Assembly (NCBI GenBank): GCA_032718475.1
Contig: JAUCBJ010008776.1
Coordinates: 88,536 to 152,535, forward strand
Length of the DNA: 64,000 bases
Reading direction: 5' to 3'
From: Nemertoderma westbladi
Lineage: Eukaryota; Xenacoelomorpha; Nemertodermatida; Nemertodermatidae
Part shown: positions 46,074 through 56,396 of the stretch, in pieces
Position numbering within the stretch: the first letter of the stretch is position 1
Layout of the letters: each line of letters begins with the position of its first letter
Position numbers and translations under genes: made by a program
The notes under the pieces: model-generated
Seen by the model: only the letters and a program-made list of their open reading frames with translations
Database searches by the model: none
What the model was told of the DNA's origin: nothing

Positions 46074-46437
46074 AAACACGTTACAAGAAGTAATGTAAGG
46101 CTAGGCAATAATGTTCACTCTCTGCTGAGTAAAGAGTGCTGATTCTTGTTAGGGGTGTGTTAGTGTTATTATCTTTCTGTTTGAATTTACTGTTTGGATG
46201 ATCTGTCTGGATGACAACAAAATGTATAATAATTTAAGTAATTAAAGCTTAATTATTTTATTCAATTAAATATATCAATAATATCCCTGTACATGATTAA
46301 CATTACTGTTTAATTGTTTTCGGGCAAACAGAAAAATCCTACAATTGAAGCTTTATTGTTACAATAAAATCTCACACGGAGAAACATAAGTATAATTAAG
46401 ATTGACTTGTCTACTTTATACACAAATAATTTAGTTA

Positions 46438-46894
46438 TTAGTTTAGTTCGGAGAAGCAAAACTGTCCCCGAGTTCCAATCGCTTTTGGTGGTTGCAAGAG
46501 TTTTAATACATCTTCAATTGGGTAACGAAGAATGTCCTCTCGTTTGGGCCAACGGTAATACCACGGCCCACTCTGCATCATCGTAGTGACAGTCACATAT
46601 TCGCAGTCAGATTCTAAAATTGTGCCAGGATATGTTTCATCTTCATACTGAACTAGGACCCACTTTCCAACCTCCAATGTCGGCGGGAGAGATGATTTGT
46701 TTCCCTTATCTATATTGAAGATCTTTGTATCCTCGGAGTCAGATGTAATCTTACATTCCAGTTTATTATTTGAAGTTACCTGGAAGAAGTGGAAGCTCCG
46801 CGTCCCAGGAATGCGGAAAACAGTATCACCGAATCGGTCCTTATTAAGGTCTTTCTCAATTCTTTCAACCTCTGAATGTGATACCCACAGAAAC
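46438..46894 (-). CDS. transposase-like gene, last exon (Tudor-like C-terminal segment)
   Basis: This exon follows the acceptor TTTATTTAG (AG at 46896-46895). Joined to the main exon it keeps frame: GIE then FLWVSHSEVERIEKD, IPGTRSFHFFQ, and finally KWVLVQYEDETYPG and WKRP-like WPKREDILRYP, ending in a stop at 46438. The VQYEDETYPGTI pattern resembles Tudor-like or chromatin-reader barrels found at the end of many transposase-derived proteins in invertebrates. The exon gives about 152 residues. If the intron is real, the protein is about 886-893 residues. Confidence 0.75.
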
Positions 46895-47234
46895 CTAAAT
46901 AAAGAACAAAGATATGTTAAAGTGATATTAAATTTTTTAATATATGAAACATAATTATCTTGAATTGAAGGAAGGGATGGCGGAGTGAAGAAAGATAGTC
47001 TATGGGTGTAAATGGTTGGGTGAATTCTTAGCCCGCGAGTATTCTTAGCCCGCGGGTATTCTTAGCCCGCGGGTATTCTTAGCCCGCGAGTTAGTAAAGG
47101 AGCAGGTTAGTAAATAGTAAATATGAAACCACTCATTCACCCATATCACCAAAATTAAAGAAAGAGAGTGGAAGGACAGTAAATAGAAGTAGATAAAATA
47201 CAGAAATAAATTAATTGAATATCATATAACTTAC
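46895..47234 (-). other. predicted intron with a 17-bp tandem repeat
   Basis: The donor AGA|GTAAGT (GT at 47234-47233) is near-consensus and the acceptor is a pyrimidine-rich tract ending TTTAG. Length is 340 bp. The unspliced frame would stop one codon into the intron. Four exact-length 17-bp units lie inside at 47024-47091. Confidence 0.75.
47024..47091. repeat. four tandem 17-bp units ATTCTTAGCCCGCGGGT
   Basis: The units start at 47024, 47041, 47058 and 47075. The first and last have GCGAGT, the middle two GCGGGT. The core CCCGCGGG is palindromic and resembles the 17-bp units of the outer element at 40.8 kb. Confidence 0.9.
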
Positions 47235-49428
47235 TCTATTCCTTTAATATTGTCTTTAGCAGCTTCGTAAAATGCAGTTGGTGATACTATTTGGTCAGCA
47301 ATCGGCCGCTGCAGGCTCAATTTGGATACAATGCGTTTCACAGTACCACCAATTCCATCACATGGACTCTTCCCATGGCTAGTCCCAAAGAAGTGCCACA
47401 CTCCTTTAATTCCATGGTCTCTCTGATGGTACATTAGATTAAGGAAATTAAACCTGTTCTTATATTGACCTGAAGCACCGTCAGTGAAATAGTGCACTGT
47501 GTTGACTTTGGGATGCTTTGCTTTCAGTAAAGGCATAAGTTTTTTCAAGTAAAGGTGGACCGCTGGTGAGGAATGTACCCGTGAATCCGAAATCACACAA
47601 TAACTTCCATTCTTCAATTCTAGGGTTTGCTTGTCTGGCTGATAAGTTTCTTTATAATAAACCACGAGAGGGTGGAGGGTAACTTGCTCGTTCTCCCAAT
47701 GGTAACTTTGAATCTCATCTTGTATTATGAAGCTGAAATTCTCTGCAAAGTCCATTATGATAATTAGTTCTTCTTCAGTTAACTTCAGCTTCAAATCTTT
47801 CAAAAAGTTTGATTGCGATTTCGAAACATAGTGATGTGGAATCAACTTCATTATATCGTCTGCTAGAGTTTCTACAAATTCCGAAATGGGTTCGGTAATG
47901 CTTTGTAGAAGAGCTCTATCCCCACCTGTTCCCCACTGCCTAAAAGTAATATCTGTTCCGTCCAAATCCTGGGCTTCAACTGTCTCCTGAAGGAATTCTA
48001 GAACTGCAGTCATACCTGGACAGCTTTCACAGGAACCTAGTGCGCAGGGGTATGCTTCAATATTACATACAGCTTTATCTAAAAGGTCTTTGTAGTCAAG
48101 TTCCTTCACCCGTAATGCTGCGACCTTTAGTTTTGGGTTTTGGTGGTGTACACAGACACACACATTGTGGGTTCCTGCAGGTCCAGCCAAAATACATTGC
48201 GGAGGACGGAGTAAGGCAAAGGTAGAAAATCCTATATTTCCGGGTGGATTTCTTTCCTTCCACAACAAGTAAAGTTCTTTAAGGTTCCCCAATAGCAGTC
48301 GCTTTTGCAATTTAACTTTCCCTGAGTCTGTTCTTACTGTAACTAGGTCCCCTTTCCCTGGACACATCCGTCCAATATCGTCAGTAAGATAAAACGACTT
48401 TATATTATTTCTTATTACTTCATCTATCAGTTTTCCTCTTGGTTTATTTCCCACTCGTTCCCCCAAAATTCCAGAATCGATTCGTAACTTCTTTGCTTCT
48501 ATGGCTAAATGGTTTGTTATTCCAAATTGAGCTGTAGTCTTCTTTATTGTCCAGTGACTGGGAACCAATGTTAGAATGCGAACTTTGTCGTTGTAGCATT
48601 TTTCCTGCGAGAGTTTGTTCTTTATCAGATCAACAACCTCCCACATTGCAGACGCCATCTCTGCATTATCTTCTGATTCACTCTCACTTACTGGTATGCC
48701 AAGTGAAGTCGACCCTTTATTTAATAAAAGTTTCTTTGCACAGTTCACTTTTACTTTCAGTTTCCGTTTTAACTGAACTCTTGCTCTTTTTTTATGGAGT
48801 TTCAGTGGAGTTTGTTCAAGGCTTTGTAATGTCTTATTAAGATTATCCAACTCCGCTTTATTTAATTTTGGTGTAGCTGGTGCAAAGTCGGATGAGGAAC
48901 TGGAAATGTTTTCTGAATCTTCTGATTCATAATCTGCCGATTGCGAAAGATGATGAAAACGATTTAGTGTATTAAGATTGGACCGGGAAAAAATTGAAGA
49001 ATTTACTATGAGTGTTGGTGATTTCAACTCTCGGCGACAGCGTTGGCAAACCTTTCTTCCTGGTACTAAATCAATGCAGATCGAAGCAAGTTGTGCATGA
49101 CGGACGTCATCCGCACTTAGGGGAATCAGGGCCTTTGTTACAGGCTTTGCATGCCGTTTAAAAGGGTCACAGCATTTCCGTTCTAAACTGCTGAAATGCT
49201 TCACGAATACCAATTCGTGGTGGGTGCAAATTGTTGAAACTTTTTCAACATTTAGACCAGTCCGCAGGGCAATTAAGGGCTGGTCATCAACCTTTACTGG
49301 CCAAGTTTTCCAATTTTTGCTGCCAGTTTTCATTAATGCATCGTTCTTACATGAAACGTTTAGTTCTCTGCCAATGGAGCACAATATATCATCGCGTGTT
49401 TCCATCTGAAGTTTGCGGCAACTGAACT
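47235..49428 (-). CDS. transposase-like gene, main exon (RNase-H-fold, cc8K15.2-like family)
   Basis: About 730 uninterrupted residues. Features in order: an N-terminal Cys/His region with CQRCRREL near residue 140; a Ser/Asp-rich acidic stretch; a basic helical segment (KKRARVQLKRKLKVKVNCAKK); a central domain with CESCPG near residue 480 and ITFRQWGTGGDRALLQ near 510; then YFTDGASGQYKNRFNF near 650 and FGTSHGKSPCDGIGGTVKR near 680. The last two are the signature of a family of invertebrate transposase-like proteins (cc8K15.2-like) and probably carry catalytic acidic residues. A start by ATG is only available at KLQMETRD or through the upstream exon at 49620-49650. It is the only large intact gene in the window. 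Confidence 0.85.
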
Positions 49429-49619
49429 CTATAACCAAAAAAACTAAGTAAAAAAATTTAACACCTGTATTTATAAATCGAATAAACTAAAATGATATTA
49501 TTACTGAAACACTGAAACTACAGTATAAACTGCGATATTTTATGTGAGGCAACCTGGCCTATATTTATATATTGAGAGAGACTCCCATGTAATTTCCCAT
49601 GCAGTAATTATAATTATAC
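49429..49619 (-). other. predicted first intron of the transposase-like gene
   Basis: Acceptor: T-rich tract then GGTTATAG at 49436-49429. Donor: AAAG|GTATAA at 49619, weaker than consensus. Removing it joins the two frames in register. Confidence 0.5.
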
Positions 49620-49650
49620 CTTTACAGTGTAATGCTAATAGGCGCGCCAT
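49620..49650 (-). CDS. predicted first coding exon of the transposase-like gene
   Basis: ATG at 49650 opens ten codons (MARLLALHCK) plus one base before the donor. Joined to the main exon it reads HCKEFSCRKLQMETRDD in frame. It supplies the ATG that the main exon lacks, and total coding length becomes 2,682 bases (893 residues). It is short and rests only on splice-site logic. Confidence 0.45.
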
Positions 49651-50128
49651 GGGTCTGGCATAGGTTCCACGGAATTCAAATTCACCTGTCTTTCTTTATG
49701 CTTTACTTACAAGTTACAAAGTGTCAATCAACCTGTCAATCAAAAGATACAAAGTGAAAATCTCAATGGGGCTATATGGGACTACACTATTGGGAGTTCC
49801 CCTTCCCACTTTCTGGCACAGCCATACATACATATGATTAGTAGGTTTGGCTACAAGCACATGTTTAGTGTGTCAGTAACAGGTCTAGCGGGATCAGTGG
49901 CATTCAAAATTCCCCAAGTAACCAAACTGGAAATCCCCTATTGAGAATCCCCCTTCCTAAACTCCAAACACCAGCGCTGCAGGCACTGACGCTGTTCATT
50001 ATTGTTGTAATCATTCTGAACAAACCTGGGATATAACATTATAACCCACAACGTTATTTCCTTGGCAATACCACTTGTATAGGTGTAGCGGTAGCGAGCT
50101 ATGTACTGCAGCTAAAGGAAGCGAAGCC

Positions 50129-50931
50129 AGCCAGCCAGCTACTGCAGCTACTGGAGTCCCATGCTGAGAATACATATGCCAATCACGAGTTGGTTTGCTT
50201 TGAGAAAACACAAGCCGACATGTCTGAAGTTGAATGTGCCTTAGAGAAAGAAGTTAAATTAAACCTGCTGGTCCTATTCTTAAATATTAAATAAAACCAA
50301 AACTAATAATGGGTGAATGTTGAAATTTACAAGGCTCCCCAATAATTGCCTAACGAACCACCATGCAAGTTTTCAGAACGAAATATATATGTAGACCTTT
50401 ATTGATTTTGGTGTTTTTCACGAAATTAACATGTCAAATGTCAATACAGTTTCAATTTACACACTATTTTAATTGAAAAAACACTTAAGATATATTTAAT
50501 ATATGTGAGTAGCACATAATAACTTATATTTATTAAACAGCAATCATTGATAGTTGAATAATTCGCAATCAAAACATACCCATAAATTAAATTTTTCCAA
50601 AATTTTAGTAAAATGAAAAGTGCCGGCACAACAGGTCTACAAACCCGGTGGTTCACAATTCTTTGCTAAATGAATAATTATTATATTAACTACATCCAAG
50701 ACACATTTTTGGCGTCTTCCCGATTTGTAGACCAACAATAATGCCAATAATATATTGTTCAATTTTGACAAAAACCAAAACAAAAGTGGATGTAAATTTT
50801 TTTCCTGTGCTCCAATTGGCGCCAAATTTTGAACACTCATTACGTAACCAATTTACAACATATATTAGAATTATTTTTGAAATCTGGGATATAGTGCCAC
50901 ACCGATTTGTTGTCTTTGGATGGAATTACCC
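50129..50931. repeat. right 803-bp terminal inverted repeat
   Basis: Inverted copy of 45271-46073. Small open frames of about 65-70 codons occur in both copies and are not genes of their own. The promoter for the minus-strand transposase should lie in or just inside this repeat. Confidence 0.93.
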
Positions 50932-50935
50932 TATA

Positions 50936-51427
50936 GAAAGAGGAAAGGATATCTCTACACTGACATCGAGCATAACGTGTAGGCCCCGGTGTATTATGAA
51001 TTACATTTATTTGAGGAGTCTTTTGGGAAACATTGTATGGAGTTTTTCGCCATGAAATCCCCTTTTCAGCGTTTTTACCTTTATGTCTTGATTTATAAAA
51101 TAAAGTACTGCTACCCAATACGTTATCATCATTGGCAGTATCAACATCAGGATCAGACTCTGTATCTGACAAATTCACTTCTTGATCTTCATCAATTGCG
51201 ACAGGAGCATCAGATTCATCAGCTTCTTCTTCACTACTGCCAACTCCACCTCCTTCAGCATCACTGTCACTATCGTCAATTTCATTAGTCATTGAAAATG
51301 TGGAAAAACTGAATGGAATTCGTTGCACACGGGTCCGTACTGGGTATTCTCTTCTACCGGTAACCATTTCCACATTTTCGGTAGCTGAAGTTGAACTGGT
51401 TCCTGCTGCAGCACTATCATTCTCCAT
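50936..51427 (-). pseudogene. piggyBac transposase copy 2, N-terminal part
   Basis: ATG at 51427 (MENDSAAAGTSS). Typical acidic N-terminus (DSDSDAEGGG, SSEEEADESDAP, LSDTESDPDVD), then HKGKNAEKGISWRKTP and NTPGPTRYARCQCRDILSSF, where the long-TIR element interrupts it. The catalytic part continues at 45266. Without the insertion and the 3' deletion the protein would have the usual family layout. Confidence 0.88.
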
Positions 51428-52482
51428 ATTGCAGTAATGATAAATAATGGTCAAAGAATGTGAAAAACTGAAATATTATATTGAAAAGTGTATGTACAGT
51501 ACATGTACAGCATAGGCCTAATCTCGAGAATTCAATACACAATTATTATACAATAACATAGAATACATAGAATACATTATTATTTCCCTTGTACTCTGGT
51601 ACTACCGGTACTGCGGTAGCTGACTAGCTTGCTACTACTGTACTAGCAGAAGCAGACTACAGGACAACTGGCTAACTGGACTAGGTCAGTACTGCAGTAG
51701 GTCTATACACAATACCTGAATACAGCAATACACACACACACTGCAGCACTGACACAGGTCACAGATACAGACAGCAGGACAGACAGCTTTAGCTGTAGGC
51801 CTATTGTATTTATTTGTATTATTATAATTATAGCATATAGGGTAGCCTAGGTCAGTAGGTATTTCTTATTGGCAGAATGGTGAAGGAAGGGCCTGACACC
51901 TGACAGTCGCCTCTCCAGCTCTCAATACACAAGACTGCAGTACTGCAGCAGTACTGCAGTAGGCCTACTGCATGAATATTGAATACAGGAATAGTGAATA
52001 ATGAATAGCTGTCCCCTCACAGAGTCTGGTGTTTTCAGTTATCGGTATACAATCCACAATCTGACAGTTCTGCAGTTTTTATAGGTCACTAGGACGGGTA
52101 AATCTTTTCGACCTACGCGTAGGTCGATAAATAATAATTTAGGTAATAATGTATTAATTCAATAACAAGGGAAATAATGATTTAAAATTGCCACCACGTG
52201 AAGATCAATATATTTACCCAATAGTATGCAGGGCAAGTGTTTTAGGCATTACAGTTATTGAATTTATGTATTGGGGTCGCATGTGACCCCAGGAACCTAA
52301 GAGGTTGTTAAGGGATGTTTCCCACCTAGATGGTGGGGGGTAAAAAATTTATACGTTTTTTTGTTCACCATAACCAGGGTTATGCACTTCATGAAAACCA
52401 ACCCAATTTACCTGCACACAAGAAAGCTGTGCTGCTGCAAAGTCGGGTTGGGGTCACACATGACCCCAGGGACACAGAAGGG
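51428..52482. other. 5' non-coding part and right end of piggyBac copy 2
   Basis: Contains two 18-bp palindromes GGGGTC...GACCCC at 52273-52290 and 52450-52467. The first is followed by a tip-like sequence and TTAA at 52308-52311, so an internal copy of the terminus may exist. CTGCAGTACTGCAG-type words and TACCGGTA recur at about 51600-51960. Confidence 0.7.
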
Positions 52483-52486
52483 TTAA
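52483..52486. repeat. TTAA at the right piggyBac/LINE junction
   Basis: The expected piggyBac target. The partner copy at the left junction is missing because that end was deleted. Confidence 0.75.
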
Positions 52487-54258
52487 GAGGCAATAGCTCC
52501 ACTGGTTGTAGTTCTACTGTAGACGGTGCAACTGATGATATTTCTATTGCTAATGAGTTCGCTTCTATATATAAGGATTTATTTAATAGAGGGTACGACT
52601 CTGATTTATCATTTATTGAAAGTAGTATTAATGAACAAATTTATAGTTTAAATTCATCGGTTTGTGATTTAATTACACCGGAATTAGTTACTTGTGCACT
52701 AAATAAGTTGAAATCTGCTAAGTCAGATGTCGATAATATTTTTAATTCAGACTGTTTAAAGAACGCTAACGTTGATTTAGCAGAACATCTTTCTAACCTA
52801 TTCAATGCATTATTGTAGTACACGGATATGTACCATTATTTTTATTGCGTTTTGCTCTTGTACCAATAATTAAAGATAAACTTGGGAGTATGACATCTTC
52901 TACTAATTATAGGGCTATTGCGATTTCATCATTAATTATTAAAGTTTTTGAATGGGTTATACTAATTTCTCAGGAAGATAACTTTAAATTAGATGAACTA
53001 CAGTTTGGTTTCCAGCGCAACTCTAGTACCACTATGTGTAGCTGGGCGGCTAAGGAAACAATTTCTTTTTATAAGAGGTTTTCAACACCCGTGTTTGGGT
53101 GTTTTCTAGACTTAACTAAGGCCTTCGATATGATCGAATGGAAGTCTTTATTTTTGGAGTTATTAAAGAAGGGGTTTTCACCGTTATTTCTTAGGGTTCT
53201 TATTTGGATGTATAAAGGTCAATCATGCTGTGTAAGATGGGGATCAGCTTTTTCAAATTCTTTTAGTATTTCTAATGGTGTTAAGCAGGGTGCGATCTCA
53301 TCGCCTATTCTATTTTGTCTGGTAATTAACAAATTAATAATCCGTTTACGGGAAAGTAATTTGGGATGCCATATAGGTCTACGGTTTTTAGGTTGCTTTG
53401 TTTACGCCGATGATATTTTTTTTATGCCCATCCATTTTAGGATTACAGCGCATGCTTTCTATTTGTGTTCAATTTGCATCAGAATTTAATATGAGTTTTA
53501 GTACTAATGTAGATCCAGGTAAAAGTAAATCTAAATGTGTTCCATTTGGTTTTAAGTTTAACCCCCCTTCCGTTATGATTTCATTAAACGGAGTTGTTTT
53601 GCCGTGGGTGAAAGAGGCAATGCATCTCGGTAACTCATTTGATTTTTCGTGTTTATTTAAGACTGATATTAATTGTAAACGTGCTAAATTTATAGGTAAA
53701 TTAAGTTCACTACGTCAGGAATTTCATTTCTCCCATCCCAATAGTATTTTACAAATTCAGCGAATTTACGCAACTAGTTTCTACGGTAGTAATCTCTGGA
53801 ACCTTTTTGGAGATATTTGTACTAAATTAATCACAAGTTGGAATATTAACGTTCGTTTAGTATGTGCTTTACCGTGCAACACACATAGATATTTCATCAA
53901 AGGTTTATTAGATTTTCCTTATCCACATTCAATGTTATGCTCACGTTTTATTAAATTTGCCAGTACAGTTTTGTATTCAGACAAACCCACTATAAGATTT
54001 CTAGCCAATATTACCTTGTTTGATTGTAGATCCACTCGCGGATATAATATTAAGAATATTTCGAATAAATGTAAAGTACCTATCTCTAAGATTTTTCCTA
54101 AATTATGTAACGATATTCGATGGTTTGTAAAGGATTACCATTTTTCGTATATTAATATGTGTAGAGAATTAATTGACTGTAAACATTCGATCCTTCAGGT
54201 ACCTGGTTTTAATGTAAATGAGCTAACTGAAATATTGAATCATATTTGTTCTAGTTAG
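52487..54258 (+). pseudogene. LINE ORF2, reverse transcriptase part
   Basis: Continues the endonuclease part at 42924-44243. Order of motifs: TDDISIANEFASIYKDLFNR, LNKLKSAKSDVDNIFNSD, then after a frameshift at about 52820-52845 SSTNYRAIAISSLIIKVFE, LQFGFQRNSSTTMC, FLDLTKAFDMIEW, GVKQGAISSPILFCL and the catalytic CFVYADDIFF. A second frameshift at about 53425 leads into the thumb and C-terminus (NMSFSTNVDPGKSKS, to the stop at 54256-54258). Two frameshifts make it inactive. Confidence 0.88.
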
Positions 54259-54817
54259 TGTGTTGTCTAATAATATATATATATTTTTTTTTTTCTTTTC
54301 AATTATTTATTCATGTTGTTTATTATTACTTGTGTTTATTACATCCACGTGCGTACGTTTTTTCATTATTAATCGCTGTATTGTGCTTTATTATTACCTC
54401 TAAATTTGTTACTTATGCTGTGCTAATGTGTTATTTACATCTATTATGCACGAAATTATCATTAAATTAAATTAAATGTACTTTTTATTGAGTATACTTA
54501 ATTTGTTTAACTTTACTGGAGACAGTATGTAATAAAAAAACAAGGTGTAGTACTACAGTATAATCGTCCGAGGACGCACCAACTAATATGTATTAAAATT
54601 AATTAATGATTTCAAGAAAAATACTCAGTCGACTGTCTCACATTTTGTCGACGAATTAAATGAAAATAAACTTTTAGTTAATCTAAATTAGGGAATTAAT
54701 TAAATTAGTGTATGTTAATGGAGCGGGCCGTTGTCAATGACTTTGGTTGAATGGGGTATAAGTAAGAAGAAAAACGGATTGCCTTATACTAACTTCCAAA
54801 TTGAGTGCGGGGTGCGG
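54259..54817. other. LINE 3' tail and inner part of the outer element
   Basis: A T-rich run at about 54275-54300 and ATTAA repeats at about 54460-54476 probably mark the LINE's end. What follows belongs to the outer element. No gene. Confidence 0.5.
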
Positions 54818-54989
54818 GCACTAATGACTCACGGGCACTAACGTCGCACTGGCAGACAAGGTCCTCGGGCACTAATGACTCGCGGGCACTAACGTCTCAC
54901 TTGCTGACATGGTTTCCGGGCACTAATGACTCGCGGGCACTAAAATCCTGAGACATTAGTGCCCACGGGCACCAACGTCCCCCAATCCC
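54818..54989. repeat. right end of the outer element with inverted GGGCACTAA array
   Basis: At least seven copies of GGGCACTAA, mostly paired as GGGCACTAATGACTC(A/G)CGGGCACTAA, then TTAGTGCCCACGGGCACC and the terminus. Inverted relative to the left array. Confidence 0.82.
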
Positions 54990-54994
54990 AAATA

Positions 54995-56396
54995 GCGGGG
55001 TATGAGTCAAATAACCAAGTTACCATAAACAAATCTAAAACAACTAGATTGTCCAAAGTAAAACCAAAACCTACAAAAAATTGTTTTTAAACGATAATAA
55101 TTTTCAACTAAAATACTTTCCTCATTTCAAATCACCATCACCAAAAAAATCAACCGGATCAGTAAGCAACTGTTTTAGGATGAGATCCTTGCCCCTTCTC
55201 AATCCTCAACATTCTATAATATCCATTCTATTGGTATTCAGGATGCTCAGAATATTAGTGAATCTCATTAACTGACGAAGTAAACTACGGTATGAGCTAG
55301 TAGTTAGTAGCTAGTAGAGTATGGACTAACCAATATCTTGCATGGAGTCGCATCCAAGTCGCAAAATCTCTCATGGAGATAAATAACCATCTAAAGATTG
55401 ATAAATCCCTAATTTGGATAAGTCGATAGTCACAAAGTACTGTACGTGCATTGCAGAAGTATATAATTCTATATATGATTCTGGCAGTCAGCACACATAA
55501 CCGAACTAACCAAGTAACGACTGTTCAACAGTGAAAAAGAAAACTGAAAGTAAATTAGTAAGTCTGTCTGTATATACTACACAACACAGTAGATATGTGG
55601 GTCCTACTAAACTCTCAAAAGAACCCAAAAAACCAAAAGAACCCAAAAGAATTCAATAGAGTCAAAAGAACCCAAAAGAACAAAAAAAAACACTGAAAAT
55701 AACCCAACAGAACAGAACCCAAGAAACTAAATTTGTTATAAACATTAGATGTTACCTCCAAATCTGCTACAGATGTCCTTTAGTGCAGATTTTCTGCCAC
55801 TTGTGCTTGAATCTATTCTTCGAATTAACTAACCTGACTCTTAACCCGACCTAATAGAATACTGACATTCTTCTGTAAGGTACTTGTTAAGTCACGCAGA
55901 AAAACTCAAACACACAGTAGTGGAAGGCTACCAATAACTACAGTACGTAATGCAGGCAGACTACTGTATTAACGTATCAGCTTTACAAACATGCAGCGTT
56001 GCATGGCCTTTTCTACGTATACAGTAGGATTATTACTGTAAAGCCTAGGGGCCGCTGCCTGAAAATATATCCAATGAGTGTATGAATGATCGGGAAGTAT
56101 TATTCCTTAACAAGGTATTCAGACATTTCGCCATCTGGCTGGAGACTGTTGTAAATATGGTGTCTAAAGTCTCTAGAAATTCTAAACCTTTGCTCTTATT
56201 GATTGATGCCTGCAGATTTTCAATTCGACATTTTTAAATCCGACAAATTTTGATCCGCAGTCGACCCACTAACAATTAACTCAAATTAAACAGTAGGCTC
56301 TACGCTACCTTATACTAAATCAGTCGCAGTCTCGAGAAATGCGAGATTTTGGTTTGGATACATATTGGTAATATAGCAGGCCTACTGTCACAGAGG
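54995..56396. other. non-coding stretch
   Basis: Contains imperfect AAAAGAACCC repeats at about 55615-55735. No gene supported. Confidence 0.5.

Larger units (their letters stand above)
45271..50931 (-). mobile_element. long-TIR DNA transposon, possibly Sola-like, apparently intact
   Basis: A 5,661-bp element with terminal inverted repeats of 803 bp (45271-46073 and 50129-50931) starting GGGTAATTCC. I see only a handful of differences between the two repeats. It carries a 4-bp TATA target duplication and a multi-exon gene on the minus strand with RNase-H-like transposase motifs and no visible stop or frameshift. The 4-bp duplication and the gene type make me think of the Sola superfamily, but I cannot verify that. 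It sits inside the piggyBac copy 2 gene, so it is the youngest layer of the nest. Confidence 0.88.
45267..50935. repeat. TATA target duplication of the long-TIR element
   Basis: TATA at 45267-45270 and 50932-50935. Removing the element plus one TATA puts the piggyBac frame back in register (SSFYIFFTITMI on the minus strand), whereas a 2-bp TA duplication would not. Confidence 0.9.
44244..52482 (-). mobile_element. piggyBac transposon, copy 2 (left end lost), itself interrupted
   Basis: Its right end CACAGAAGGG abuts TTAA at 52483-52486, where the LINE resumes. GGGGTC...GACCCC palindromes at 52273-52290 and 52450-52467 lie near that end. At the left, LINE and transposase sequence meet at about 44243 with no terminal repeat and no TTAA, and the last part of the transposase is missing, so the left end was deleted. 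The transposase gene runs on the minus strand and is split by a 5,661-bp element at 45271-50931. Confidence 0.85.
41400..54476 (+). mobile_element. CR1/L2-like LINE, full length but interrupted
   Basis: ORF1 (41512-42869), an ORF2 endonuclease part (42924-44243) and an ORF2 reverse transcriptase part (52487-54258) are collinear. They are separated by a piggyBac insertion of about 8.2 kb. The 3' end shows short ATTAA-type repeats at about 54460-54476, as in CR1/L2 elements that end in microsatellite-like tails. Several frameshifts make it inactive. The 5' boundary is approximate. Confidence 0.85.
40696..54989. mobile_element. outer inverted-repeat element hosting a nested LINE
   Basis: The left end GGGTCTTGGGACGTTAGTGCCC and the right end, inverted GGGATTGGGGGACGTTGGTGCC, match with one gap and few changes. 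AAATA lies just outside both ends (40691-40695 and 54990-54994). Each end has an array of TTAGTGCCC/GGGCACTAA motifs (40703-40922 and 54818-54975). Only about 1.3-1.5 kb belongs to this element once the LINE and its inserts are removed, and none of that codes, so it looks like a non-autonomous DNA element. The 5-bp duplication does not identify the superfamily. Confidence 0.65.
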
